Below are positions 34,845-43,263 of a stretch of 64,000 nt of DNA, one piece after another. This DNA is from VYDC01 sp963667515 (GTDB lineage: Bacteria; Chloroflexota; Dehalococcoidia; UBA2979). Under the pieces are notes generated by a model. The model made no database searches. It had not been told where the DNA came from and saw only the letters and a list, made by a program, of their open reading frames with translations. Position numbers and translations under genes: made by a program. Each line of letters starts with the position of its first letter. Positions within the stretch are counted from its first letter, which is position 1. The stretch spans positions 62,001-126,000 of the forward strand of contig CAXXXY010000009.1 in assembly GCA_963667515.2 (NCBI GenBank). Direction: 5' to 3'.

Positions 34845-36215
34845 CTACGCCTCGCGCAGTCCGCGCGCCGTCAGCAGCAGCGCCAGCACGAGCGCGCCGC
34901 CGGTGCTGGCCGTCAGCAGCACCGCGGTCGGCGCGCCGACGAGCTCCGCGATCACGCCGAGCGAGGCGGTGCCCACGGGCACGATCCCGACGGCGAGCGA
35001 GATCGTGCCCATCGCGCGGCCCCGCAACCGCCCGGGCACCGACGAGGTGGTCACCGTCCACTGCATCGACGCGAACGAGCCGCGGCCGAGGCCGGCGACG
35101 AGGAGGATCGGCACGGCGAGCAGCCACGTCGGCGCGAGCGCGAAGCCGATCGCGCACACGGCGACGAGCAGCGCGCCGCCGAGGAAGAGGCGGCCGCGCC
35201 CCGTCGCTAGCCCCACGGTCGCGACCGTGCCCGTCGCCAGCAGCGCGCCCAGCCCGTCCATCCCGCCCAGCAGCCCCAGCACCACGGGCCCCTGCCCCCA
35301 CTCGTCGCGCACGAAGACCGGCAGCAGCTGCTGGTAGGGGAAGACGAGGAGGTTCATCACCAGCGAGCCGATCAGCACGCCGCGCACGGCGGGCGTCGCC
35401 CAGGCGGTGCGCAGCCCCTCGGCAACGTCGTCGATGAGCCGCGCGCGTGGCGGCTCCGCCGCCCCGGCTGTCGGCGCGACGGAGCCGCCGCCTGCCGCGC
35501 CGCCTGCCTCGCCGAGCGCGCCGCCCGCCTCGGTCGTCGGCCGTGGCGGCCAGGCGGGGGGGGGGCGCACGCGGCCCGCGACGGAGCGCAGCATCAGCCA
35601 GCCGGCGCCGTAGAAGGCGACCATCACGACGTAGGCGGCGGTGGCGCCGCCCACGAGCAGCAGCAGCCCCGCGAGCCAGCGCCCCAGCATCGAGCCGCCG
35701 ACGAGCGAGCCGGCGTCGAGTGCCATCGCATTCACCGCGAGCTCGTCGGGCACGAGCTCGCGGATGTAGGCGCGCCGCACGGGGAAGTCGATGGCCCACG
35801 CCACGCCCGAGGCGAACGCCACCGCGTAGAGCTGCCACACCTGCTCCTGCCCCGTGAGCAGCAGCAGCGCGAAGGTGCTGGTGGCCGCGAGGTTCAGCGT
35901 CTGCGCGGCCTGCAGGAGGCGGTGCTTGGGCAGCCGGTCCGCCTGGGCGCCGGCGATCAGGCCCAGCGCGCCCATCGGCGCCATGCGCGCGGCGCCCACC
36001 AGCGAGACGGCGAGCGGCGAGTCCGTCAGCTCCAGCATCAGCCAGCCGAGCGCCAGCAGATCGAGCCACAGCGCGGCGTTCCAGAGGTGGCCGGCCGACC
36101 ACAGCAGCCGCCACGCCGGCACGTCGAGGGAGGCGAAGGTGCGCCCGCCGAACCGCCGGCGACGGGCGGGGCGGTCGGCGGGGTCGGGGGCTCGCTGCTC
36201 CGTCGGTGCGCTCAT
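34845..36215 (-). CDS. Major facilitator superfamily exporter
   Basis: A 456-residue membrane protein with 12 likely helices in two halves, joined by a long Gly/Ala/Pro-rich cytoplasmic loop at about 225-260. The start of the membrane part FASLDVPAWRLLWSAGHLWN and the loop GLIAGAQADRLPKHRLL (MFS motif A) fit the EntS/MFS_3 type of exporters. The first 30 residues are charged and disordered. Substrate unknown; no siderophore or resistance gene is adjacent. It converges with cheR, 53 bases apart. Confidence 0.8.
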   Translation of the reverse strand: MSAPTEQRAPDPADRPARRRRFGGRTFASLDVPAWRLLWSAGHLWNAALWLDLLALGWLMLELTDSPLAVSLVGAARMAPMGALGLIAGAQADRLPKHRLLQAAQTLNLAATSTFALLLLTGQEQVWQLYAVAFASGVAWAIDFPVRRAYIRELVPDELAVNAMALDAGSLVGGSMLGRWLAGLLLLVGGATAAYVVMVAFYGAGWLMLRSVAGRVRPPPAWPPRPTTEAGGALGEAGGAAGGGSVAPTAGAAEPPRARLIDDVAEGLRTAWATPAVRGVLIGSLVMNLLVFPYQQLLPVFVRDEWGQGPVVLGLLGGMDGLGALLATGTVATVGLATGRGRLFLGGALLVAVCAIGFALAPTWLLAVPILLVAGLGRGSFASMQWTVTTSSVPGRLRGRAMGTISLAVGIVPVGTASLGVIAELVGAPTAVLLTASTGGALVLALLLTARGLREA

Positions 36216-36335
36216 CGCGCTCGATGCTGTTTTTTTCGAGGGGGCAGAGCGTCCCCTCGAGCGTGAGGCGCGCTCCGCCCTCTCGACAAGGCCGCTCTGC
36301 CCTCTGCGAAGAAGATGCTCCGCCCTCCCCGACAG
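36216..36335. repeat. Short GAGGGC-GAGC repeats between two minus-strand genes
   Basis: On the minus strand, from the hydrolase stop, three similar units containing GAGGGCGGAGC, GAGGGCAGAGC and GAGGGCGGAGC occur within 80 bases. They are followed by a 7-bp stem CGAGGGG/CCCCTCG enclosing ACGCTCTGC and then seven A residues. The A run is on the wrong side for an intrinsic terminator of either neighbouring gene. The unit differs from the main hairpin family, though it too contains a CTCGAGGGG word. Confidence 0.5.
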
Positions 36336-37226
36336 CTAGCGCTCTGCGGCCTCGAGGAACGAGCGGATCGCCGTCGACCACTCGTCGGGCGCCTGGGTGG
36401 CGAAGAACTGGCCACGCAGATGCTGCGGGCGCGTGGGAGAGGCGTCGAGGCCGGCGTTGCCCATCAGCACGCCCGTCGCGTTCGGGATCGTCTCCAGGAA
36501 ACGCTCGTGCAGCTCGCGCAGCCGGCTCTCGGAGCCGTGGATCACCAGCGTCGGCGCCTGCACCAGCGGCGTGTGCTCGAAGGTCGAGAAGTGGCAGATC
36601 GCGTACGGGCCGGCGCCCTCCCAGCCCATGTCGCCGTAGAGCTCGCGGACATCGTCGCCACCCTCGTTCACCCGCAGCAGGTTCAACAGCGAGCGGTTCA
36701 CCTCGGTGACGTCGGCGCCCGGGCGGTCGCCGCCGACGCGCTTCCAGATCGCGAGCAGGTGGCTGCCGTCGGGCTGCTCGGGGTAGTAGTGGTGGATGCG
36801 CGCGTGGAGGGCGCGGCCCGCGTCGTTGCCGTAGTCGTACGGCTCGTCGAGCACCAGCGTGCGCACCCGCTGCGGCTGCCAGCCCGCGAGGTCGATCGCG
36901 ATCTGCGCGCCCGTCTTCGCGCCGAAGAGGTGCACCCGTTCGAGCCCCAGCCCGTCGAGGAACCAGGCGAGCGCCTGCGCGAACTCGCGGACCGTGCCGT
37001 ACGGCGCGGGCGGGCGGTCCGAGTCGCCGTAGCCGATGGTCGTGGGCGCGATCACGCGGTAGCGGTCGGTGAAGTAGCGGAAGAGCCGCTGGTACTGCTC
37101 GGAGCTCGACGGCGTGGTGTGGAGCATGACCAGCGGATCGCCCTCGCCGGCCTCGCGGTACTCCATGTGGCCGTGCGGCGTCTTCACGAAGCCGCGCGTC
37201 ACGTCCAGGTTCGTCGTCGTCGCCAC
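36336..37226 (-). CDS. Alpha/beta-hydrolase-fold protein lacking the usual nucleophile
   Basis: A 296-residue alpha/beta hydrolase. The oxyanion region reads MLHTTPSSSEQY and the strand order (VIAPTTIGYGDSDRPPAPYG) is typical of the haloalkane dehalogenase/esterase group. At the nucleophile elbow, where G-x-S-x-G is expected, the sequence is HLFGAKTGAQIAI: lysine takes the place of serine. Later blocks TLVIHGSESRLRELHERFLETIPNA contain the usual acid region, but the C-terminal histidine is not obvious. It may be non-catalytic or use different chemistry. The GTG at 37226 has GGGAGG upstream. Confidence 0.75.
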   Translation of the reverse strand: MATTTNLDVTRGFVKTPHGHMEYREAGEGDPLVMLHTTPSSSEQYQRLFRYFTDRYRVIAPTTIGYGDSDRPPAPYGTVREFAQALAWFLDGLGLERVHLFGAKTGAQIAIDLAGWQPQRVRTLVLDEPYDYGNDAGRALHARIHHYYPEQPDGSHLLAIWKRVGGDRPGADVTEVNRSLLNLLRVNEGGDDVRELYGDMGWEGAGPYAICHFSTFEHTPLVQAPTLVIHGSESRLRELHERFLETIPNATGVLMGNAGLDASPTRPQHLRGQFFATQAPDEWSTAIRSFLEAAER

Positions 37227-37322
37227 GTCGCCTCCCGCCTGGCTCCGCCGTCCGCCCACGGCGGCGCGAGTATGCCTCCTCGCGAGGCTCGGCGGCTCGG
37301 CGTCGCGCGCTGCGCCCCCTGC

Positions 37323-39761
37323 TCAGCGCCGGGCGGCGGCGCGCCGCCACAAGGCGAGCCCGCCGACCGCGGCCGCGAGGGTGATCGCGAGCGCCGGCGC
37401 AGCGTAGCTGCTCGCCCGGGCGGTGCTGCCCTCCGTCGCGTTGCCGGACGGGCCGCCCGGCTCGCCGCCGCCACGCCCTGCCTCGATCGACACCTCGCTC
37501 GTGGGCGTGCCGCTCGACGCGTGCCGGGGCAGTGTCGGTGCGACCAGTGGCTCCGCGCCGGGGGCGTCGGGCCACACGATGGTGACCCAGCCGCCCTCGG
37601 CGAGCGTGACCACGCGCGGGCCGAGCGCCGACGCGCTCGCGAGCTGCGGCTCCGCCTCCAGCAGCTCCGCGAACGCCGCCGAGCCGACGAGCACCTCGGG
37701 GGCGTCGGTGCCCGGCTCGTAGCCGTCGCGCGCCCACGCGCCCTCGATGCGGTAGTAGCCGTGCGCGCCGGCCACGCGGACCCCGTCGTCCGCCCCCGCA
37801 GCGCCCGGCCTCCCGGTGCCGCCGCCCTCTAACGCGCCCGCGCGCAGCGCCTCCAGATCGGCCGCCCCCGCGACCGCCTCCTGCCCGGAGGACGGCGCCG
37901 CTGCGGCTGCGCCGCCCACCGCGCGCGCCGCCTCCGCGGGCGCGAAGGCGAGCCGCGGCTCCTCGGCGAGGTACGCCGTGAACGGGGTGACAATCCCGAA
38001 GCGGGTGGCGATCTCCACGATCTCCTCGATCAGCGAGTCGCGCGGGCCCTCGATGCGGAGCTCGGTGAGCAGCTCGCCGACGCGCCGCTGCGCCCAGAGC
38101 TGGGCGATCGTCGGGTCCGCGCCGTCGAGCGCGGGGAACTCGACGCCGTAGACGAAGCGCTCGGGGCCCGCGTGGCTCTCGCCGCTGACCACGACCGTCG
38201 CGAGGCCGTTGCCCGCGTAGCTCCCGGTGAGCAGCGCCTGGCTGCCCGCGAAGATGCCGGCGATCTGCGCGGGCGCCAGGTCTAACGCCTCGACGCCCTC
38301 GATCGTGATCTCCACGTCCGTCAGCACCGGCGTCGAGACGCGCTCGAAGAGCCGCTGCACCTCGCGGTCGATCTGCTCGTCGGGGGTGACGTAGTGGCTG
38401 CTCCCCACCAGCCGCGCCGCGAGCGAGTCGAGCAGGATCGTGTCGACGTCGTAGCCGACGCCGAAGCTGAAGAGCTGCACGCGCTGCGGCGCTGCGCGCC
38501 CGACCGCGTCGAGGATGCCCTTGGTGTCGGTGATGCCGGCCGTCGGCAGGCCGTCGGTGAGGAAGATGACGGTGGCGGGCCGCTCGCCGTCGAGCAGCTC
38601 GAGGCCGCGCTCGAGCGCCGCCGCGATGTTGGTGCCGCCGCCGGCCCGCAGCCCCTCGACGTAGTCGATCGCCTCGGCGGCCTCGCCGCTCCCGCGCAGC
38701 CGCGAGTCGAAGGCGCGCACGCCGCGCGCGAAGTCGACGACCGCGAAGCGGTCCTCGGCGCCCAGCCGCTCGAGGACGTAGCGGGCGGCGCGCTGCGCCT
38801 GCTCGAGCTTCTCGCCCTCCATCGAGCCCGACCTATCGAGCACCAGCACGAGGTCGCGCGCCACGCGCTCCTCCACCTCGAGGACCGGCGCGAGCAGCAG
38901 CGCGAAGTAGCCGTGCTCGCGCGGCAGGCGATGCGCCAGCAGGCGCGTGTCCAGCAGCCCCTCGCCGCCCGTGAGGTAGAGGCGGAGGTCGCTGGCGGCG
39001 CGCCAGCCCGCGGCGGACTCCCAGCTCAGCGAGAGCCGGCCCGGGCCGCGGCGCACCATCTCGATGTCGAGGCCGGGCGCCAGCGCCGAGCGCAGCTCCC
39101 ATGGCACGTCGATCTCGACTTCGAGCGTGGCGGCGGCGGGCCGCGGGGACATCCGCGACCACGGCGCCTCGATCGTGACGCGGTCGTCCGCGGCGACCAG
39201 CGGCGTGGTCACGGTGAAGCGCACCTCGCGCGTCTCGCCGGGCGGCACGGGGAAGGCACGAACCTCGTAGAGGTCGTCGCCCAGTGAGCGCAGCAGCGCC
39301 GGGTCGATCTGCCGCCGCACGATCTCCTCGTAGATGCGCGTGGCCTCGCCGGCGTCGAGGAGCGCGCCCTCGAGCGTCTCCGGGCCGCCCGACAGGGTGA
39401 GGTCGGCGACGGAGCTCCCCGCGGGGAGCGGCAGGATCACGCGCCCCTCGGCGCCGACGGCCGGCGGGAGCACGTGGGGCCGCGGACGGCCGTCGATGTG
39501 CGGAATCGGGTTACTGAAGCGCAGCCGGTAGTCGGCGCGGACGAAGCCGTCGGCGACGTCGAGCCGCAGGTCGAGAGCGTCGAGCCGCGCGACGCGCGTG
39601 ACCGGCCACCAGCAGTCCGCGCTCGCGGGGCACGTCGGCGGCAGCGGCTCGGGAGTCGGCGGTTCGCGCAGCTCCTGCGCCGCCGCGCCTGCGGGCGGCA
39701 GCGCCCACGGCACGACCATCGAGAGCAGCAGCACCGACAGCAGCGTTCGAATCCCACGCAT
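37323..39761 (-). CDS. Exported VIT and von Willebrand factor A domain protein
   Basis: An 812-residue surface protein. Signal peptide residues 1-28 (MRGIRTLLSVLLLSMVVPWAL). A VIT domain follows (about 60-200: PLPAGSSVADLTL, ARIYEE-type helix TRIYEEIVRRQID, PVPPGETREVRF). The VWA domain (about 310-490) has the metal-ion site DRSGSM, GGTNI and TDGLPT. After a mixed C-terminal region there is a disordered Gly/Ser linker and a final membrane helix ALAITLAAAVGGLALW with Arg-rich end, so the protein is anchored with the domains outside. The layout recalls inter-alpha-trypsin-inhibitor heavy-chain proteins. Ligand unknown. Confidence 0.88.
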   Translation of the reverse strand: MRGIRTLLSVLLLSMVVPWALPPAGAAAQELREPPTPEPLPPTCPASADCWWPVTRVARLDALDLRLDVADGFVRADYRLRFSNPIPHIDGRPRPHVLPPAVGAEGRVILPLPAGSSVADLTLSGGPETLEGALLDAGEATRIYEEIVRRQIDPALLRSLGDDLYEVRAFPVPPGETREVRFTVTTPLVAADDRVTIEAPWSRMSPRPAAATLEVEIDVPWELRSALAPGLDIEMVRRGPGRLSLSWESAAGWRAASDLRLYLTGGEGLLDTRLLAHRLPREHGYFALLLAPVLEVEERVARDLVLVLDRSGSMEGEKLEQAQRAARYVLERLGAEDRFAVVDFARGVRAFDSRLRGSGEAAEAIDYVEGLRAGGGTNIAAALERGLELLDGERPATVIFLTDGLPTAGITDTKGILDAVGRAAPQRVQLFSFGVGYDVDTILLDSLAARLVGSSHYVTPDEQIDREVQRLFERVSTPVLTDVEITIEGVEALDLAPAQIAGIFAGSQALLTGSYAGNGLATVVVSGESHAGPERFVYGVEFPALDGADPTIAQLWAQRRVGELLTELRIEGPRDSLIEEIVEIATRFGIVTPFTAYLAEEPRLAFAPAEAARAVGGAAAAAPSSGQEAVAGAADLEALRAGALEGGGTGRPGAAGADDGVRVAGAHGYYRIEGAWARDGYEPGTDAPEVLVGSAAFAELLEAEPQLASASALGPRVVTLAEGGWVTIVWPDAPGAEPLVAPTLPRHASSGTPTSEVSIEAGRGGGEPGGPSGNATEGSTARASSYAAPALAITLAAAVGGLALWRRAAARR

Positions 39762-39964
39762 CGCACCAGCCCCCTTGCTTGCACAGGGCTAGACGACGCG
39801 CCGCGCCGATCGGTTCCCCCGCGAGGACGGGGCGAGGGCCCTCAGCCGGGCGCCGCGCGCGGCATCGCCCGCAGGAGGCTGTCGTCAGGTCGAGTAGTGA
39901 GAGGGCAGCTCAGCCGGCGGGGCGGCTGGCTTCCAGCTAGCTCGGGCTGCGTGCTGTGCTTCGG

Positions 39965-40120
39965 TCAGTCGTCGTCGCCGCGGCGTCGCTTGCGCGCCTC
40001 GGTCGCCGCGCCGATGGCGACTCCGATGGCGATCCCCAGGCCGAAGCCGGCGCTACCCATCGACTGCGAGAACGCCGCGCCGAGCGCTACCCCGATCGCG
40101 ATCCAGGCGCCGAGGCTCAT
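39965..40120 (-). CDS. Small glycine-zipper membrane protein
   Basis: A 51-residue frame from ATG at 40120: MSLGAWIAIGVALGAAFSQS, then a second glycine-repeat hydrophobic stretch GFGLGIAIGVAIGAATEA and a basic-then-acidic end RKRRRGDDD. The regularly spaced glycines and positive-inside tail fit a small membrane protein of one or two helices. Such proteins are common in Gram-positive and Chloroflexota genomes and usually uncharacterised. The flanking 200 and 147 bases show nothing else that I can support. Confidence 0.55.
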   Translation of the reverse strand: MSLGAWIAIGVALGAAFSQSMGSAGFGLGIAIGVAIGAATEARKRRRGDDD

Positions 40121-40267
40121 GAGCACGCCCGTCTACCAGCTACCCCGGGGCTATGCGCCGCACCTCGGTACCCGCGGAACCGGCCGGGGGCCTCTCCGCG
40201 AGACGCCCCCCGACAGCATATCCGGTGACGCTCGCCGAGTCCTCGACGCTCCCGCGGCTCCGCCTCG

Positions 40268-41143
40268 TCAGGGGGTGGTGCGCCGGAAGGTCATCGCGAG
40301 CTGGTAGCCGTGCGGCACTTCGCGGTCGTCGGACGTGAGAAGGCGCGGGATTGGCCACACCCAGCGTCCGAAGAGCTTCACGCTGAAGTAGGAGGCGACC
40401 AGCGCCAGCGTGAACACCAGCCCTCCGGAGAGGTGGGTGGTGCGGGCCTCGAGGCCCTCCGCCAGCGAGCACACCTCATCGACCGTGTAGTGGCGGTGCC
40501 AGGGCTTCCGGCCCTGCGTGGCGAAGCTCCCGAACGTCGTTCCCTCGAAGCGGCGGCGGTACTCGTCGCCGCGACCGAGGAGGCCGTACCCGATCCGATG
40601 CAGCCACGGCGCTCGGAACTTGAAGTTGTCCGGGTCGAGGAACTTCCATCGCCCGGCGTGCGGAGTCGTGAGAATCAGAAGGCCGCCAGGCCGGAGCACC
40701 CGATGCGCCTCGGAGAGGAGCGGCACCTCGTCCGAGACGTGCTCGAGCACCTCGAGCATGACCACGATGTCGAAGGACCTGTCGGCGAAGGGGAGCCGCA
40801 GGCCGTCGGCGAGCATGATCGTCGCCAGCGGCGCGGCGGCCCGCGCCTCGCCGGCCGTGTCGGGCCTCATCTCGAGCCCGACGCTGCGCATACCGGCGCG
40901 GGAGAGCGGGGCGAGCAGGAAGCCGGGCCCGCAGCCGACGTCGAGCACGTCGGCTCCCAGCGGCACGTCCGCTCCCGCGATCGACTCCCACACGAACCGA
41001 TAGAGCCCCGCGAGCTCGGGGCCGGGCGGGCCGAGGCTTGGAGGCGCCTCGCGCTCGACGTCTCGCCCGTGGGGCCGGTTCGGCGACAACGCCACATTCT
41101 CTTCGACCACCTGTGCTCGCGTGGTCCGGTCGTGAGTCGTCAT
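40268..41143 (-). CDS. SAM-dependent methyltransferase (type 11)
   Basis: A 291-residue class I methyltransferase. SAM-binding motif VLDVGCGPGFLLAPLSRAG is at about 55-73, motif II-like VGLEMRPD follows, then IMLADGLRLPFADRSFDIVVMLEVLEHVSDE and VLRPGGLLILTTPH. The region after the core (KFRAPWLHRIGYGLLGRGDEYRRRF) is typical of methyltransferases acting on polysaccharide or lipid-linked substrates. A C-terminal hydrophobic stretch LVFTLALVASYFSVKLFG may bind the membrane. The ATG at 41143 is chosen because it starts a normal family N-terminus; a longer frame upstream is low-complexity. Substrate unknown. Confidence 0.8.
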   Translation of the reverse strand: MTTHDRTTRAQVVEENVALSPNRPHGRDVEREAPPSLGPPGPELAGLYRFVWESIAGADVPLGADVLDVGCGPGFLLAPLSRAGMRSVGLEMRPDTAGEARAAAPLATIMLADGLRLPFADRSFDIVVMLEVLEHVSDEVPLLSEAHRVLRPGGLLILTTPHAGRWKFLDPDNFKFRAPWLHRIGYGLLGRGDEYRRRFEGTTFGSFATQGRKPWHRHYTVDEVCSLAEGLEARTTHLSGGLVFTLALVASYFSVKLFGRWVWPIPRLLTSDDREVPHGYQLAMTFRRTTP

Positions 41144-41487
41144 GCGCGGTACTCCCCTGGGCGATATCGCCCGAGCTGCGTGGAGTGTCGCCCCGCCGAG
41201 TGGAATCGCGGTTGTGCTTCCGTGCGTTGCTCGAGGAGAGTGCGCGCGACAGCGCCTCGAGCTCCGGCGTGCGAGGACGCGGTCCCGAGCTACGTGGCGA
41301 CCGTGCGAAACGGCACCAGCTAGCCGCTGCAGTCGCGGGGACGGTTCGCCTCCGAGAGCCTGCCGGCGGCCCTCGTCCTCGTCAGAGTGGCAGCGCAGCC
41401 GCAGCAACCGCGGGATCCACCCTTGGTGTCGCGCCGCTGTGCGTCCGGCGGTCACCGGCGATAGGCTCTAGGCAGATGCAGTCCGTT
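41144..41487. other. Gene-free interval of 344 bases before tRNA-Gly
   Basis: I see no gene, hairpin repeat or convincing promoter in this stretch between the methyltransferase start and the tRNA. Both are transcribed away from it, so it should contain two promoters. The only weak candidate for the tRNA is TAGGCT around 41463-41468 without a good -35 partner. Confidence 0.4.
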
Positions 41488-41563
41488 GCGGGGGTAGCTC
41501 AGCTGGTAGAGCGTCTGCCTTCCAAGCAGAAGGTCGCGGGTTCGAGACCCGTCCCCCGCTCCA
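41488..41563 (+). tRNA. tRNA-Gly (anticodon TCC)
   Basis: A complete cloverleaf: acceptor GCGGGGG (41488-41494) pairs with CCCCCGC (41553-41559). The D arm is GCTCAGCTGGTAGAGC, the anticodon stem TCTGC/GCAGA encloses the loop CTTCCAA with anticodon TCC, and the T arm is CGCGGGTTCGAGACCCG with a near-standard stem. Discriminator base T and CCA (41561-41563) are encoded. It reads GGA and, with wobble, GGG codons. Confidence 0.97.
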
Positions 41564-41634
41564 CACTCTTCGCGTGCCCGACGCATTCCCCCGCGGCGGC
41601 TCGCACCACGTTCGACTCGCGCAGGGCCTCGCCG

Positions 41635-43120
41635 CTACTCCGGTCGCAGGCGGTAGGGCGAGGCGAAGTAGAGGTCGCCGACGTAGTCGTAGCGCTCGGC
41701 GAGCAGCTCGTAGAGCCCCTCGTCGCCGCCCAGGGGCTCGTCGGCGGTGGAGTCGACGACGTAGCGGGGCGGGGCGGCGCGCAGCTCGGCGAGAGCCTCG
41801 TCGAAGGGCGGGCGCGGCCCCGCTGCTGAGGCGCACGGGGAAGAAGTCGCGCGTCGCCGGCCGCCTGCCGATGTAGAAGTAGAGCGCCGGATCGGACCCG
41901 TGCACGTAGACGCTGTCGCCGGGATCGCTGTGCTCCCGGACGTAGGCGCCGAGGGCCGCCCGCTCGCCGACGCGCTCCGGCGGCACCTGCAGGATCGACT
42001 TCGCGACCTGGCGCGCGAGCGGCGTCGGCTGCGCGTAGGCGGGCGCGTTCGCGAGGAACGCGAGCGGCAGCAGCGCCGCCATCGTGCCCGCGAGCAGCCG
42101 ACGGCCCGCCGGCACGGCGAGGCGTAGCTCGCCGACGCTCGCGGCGGCGCGACCGCTCAGCAGCGCGGCGGCGGGGAGCAGCTGCAGGAAGTAGTGCGGG
42201 AAGAACGGCCCCGCCGCGGCCACCCCCGCGACCGACGCGGCCAACCAGGCGACGAGGAGGAGGTCGCCGGGGCGCCTCGGCCCCCGTGCGATCGCGCCCA
42301 GCCCCAGCAGCGAGCCCAGCACCCACGGCCCGGCGACGAGCGGGAAGTAGACGAGGCCGTAGCGCAGCGCCCGCTCGCCGCGCTGCGCGAGCGTCACGCT
42401 GGAACCGAAGTCGAGGTTGAAGCCCACGTTGGCGTAGAGGAAGTCGCCGAGCGCCCCCGAGGCCGCGAACGGCGCGACCACCACCGCCGCGACGAGCGCG
42501 CCGCCCGCGACGAAGGAGAGCGCCGGGACGAGCTCGGCTCGCGACGGCGCGCGCCGGGCGAGCGGCAGCAGCGCGCCCAGCAGCACGATCGCGTTGAGCA
42601 CGGCAATCGGCTTCGTGAGGACCGCGAGCGCGGCGAGGCCGCCGGCGAGGGCGAGCCAGCGCCAGTCCGCTCGGCGCCTGCCGATCGAGAGCGCCAGCAG
42701 CGAGCCGACCAGCGGCGGCAGCATGAACACGTCGGTGCCGGCCTGCCAGTTGAGCGTGACGAGGTCCGCCGACAGCGCGAAGGCGCCGGCAGCGAGCAGT
42801 GCTGCGCCCGCGCCGAGGGAGAGCCGTGCCTGCACGTAGAGCAGCACGGCGCTCAGCGACCAGGCGAGCGCGGCCGCGAGGCGCACGGCCACCGCCTCGT
42901 CGCCCGGCGCGAGGAAGGCGAGCGCGTACCAGCCGTAGACCAGCGGGGGCTTGTGATCGAAGGCGTCGCGGTACGGCAGCTCGCCCCGCAGCACGCCCTG
43001 CGCGATGGTCGCGAAGACGCCCTCATCGCCGATCCAGGGCCCCGCGAGGAACGGCAGGTAGAGCAGCACGGGCAGCGCCGCGATCGCGATCAGGAGCACG
43101 GCCGCCGAACGCTGTGACAT
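41635..43120 (-). pseudogene. ArnT/PMT-type membrane glycosyltransferase with a C-terminal frameshift
   Basis: From ATG 43120 (MSQRSAAVLLIAIAALPVLL) the protein has 10 or more membrane helices. An early loop carries the catalytic acid motif PWIGDEGVFATIAQGVLRGELPYRDAFDHKPP, typical of GT39/GT83 enzymes that use polyprenyl-phosphate sugars at the outer face of the membrane. Near 41815, in GCGCCCGCCC, one extra base shifts the frame after RLSSGAAP. Removing one C continues naturally as PPFDEALAELRAAPPRYVVDS to a TAG at 41635, giving 494 residues. As read, the last 60 residues are lost. This may be a consensus error in a C-rich run. Confidence 0.82.
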
Positions 43121-43263
43121 TCGCCTCGCCCCGCCGCGTGCACGCGCTACCACGATCGTCGGCGTGCGGCACGCGCCGCGAGAGAGCGCGAGGCGCGAGC
43201 AGGAGCCCCGGCGCGCGAGCCGCGGCTGCACGCCGGGGCCGCTTCGTGCTATCGATCGCCGCG

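Noticed and set aside
36230..36260. Intrinsic terminator near the T run
   Set aside because: The stem lies after the T run on the plus strand and before an A run on the minus strand, so neither gene would end there in the standard way.
40310..41323. Plus-strand frame opposite the methyltransferase gene
   Set aside because: The minus strand has a clear VLDVGCGPGF methyltransferase; the opposite frame has no motif and is His/Arg-rich.
41468..41634. Extension of the glycosyltransferase protein through the tRNA gene
   Set aside because: It results from the frameshift near 41815; the correct frame stops at 41635, clear of the tRNA.
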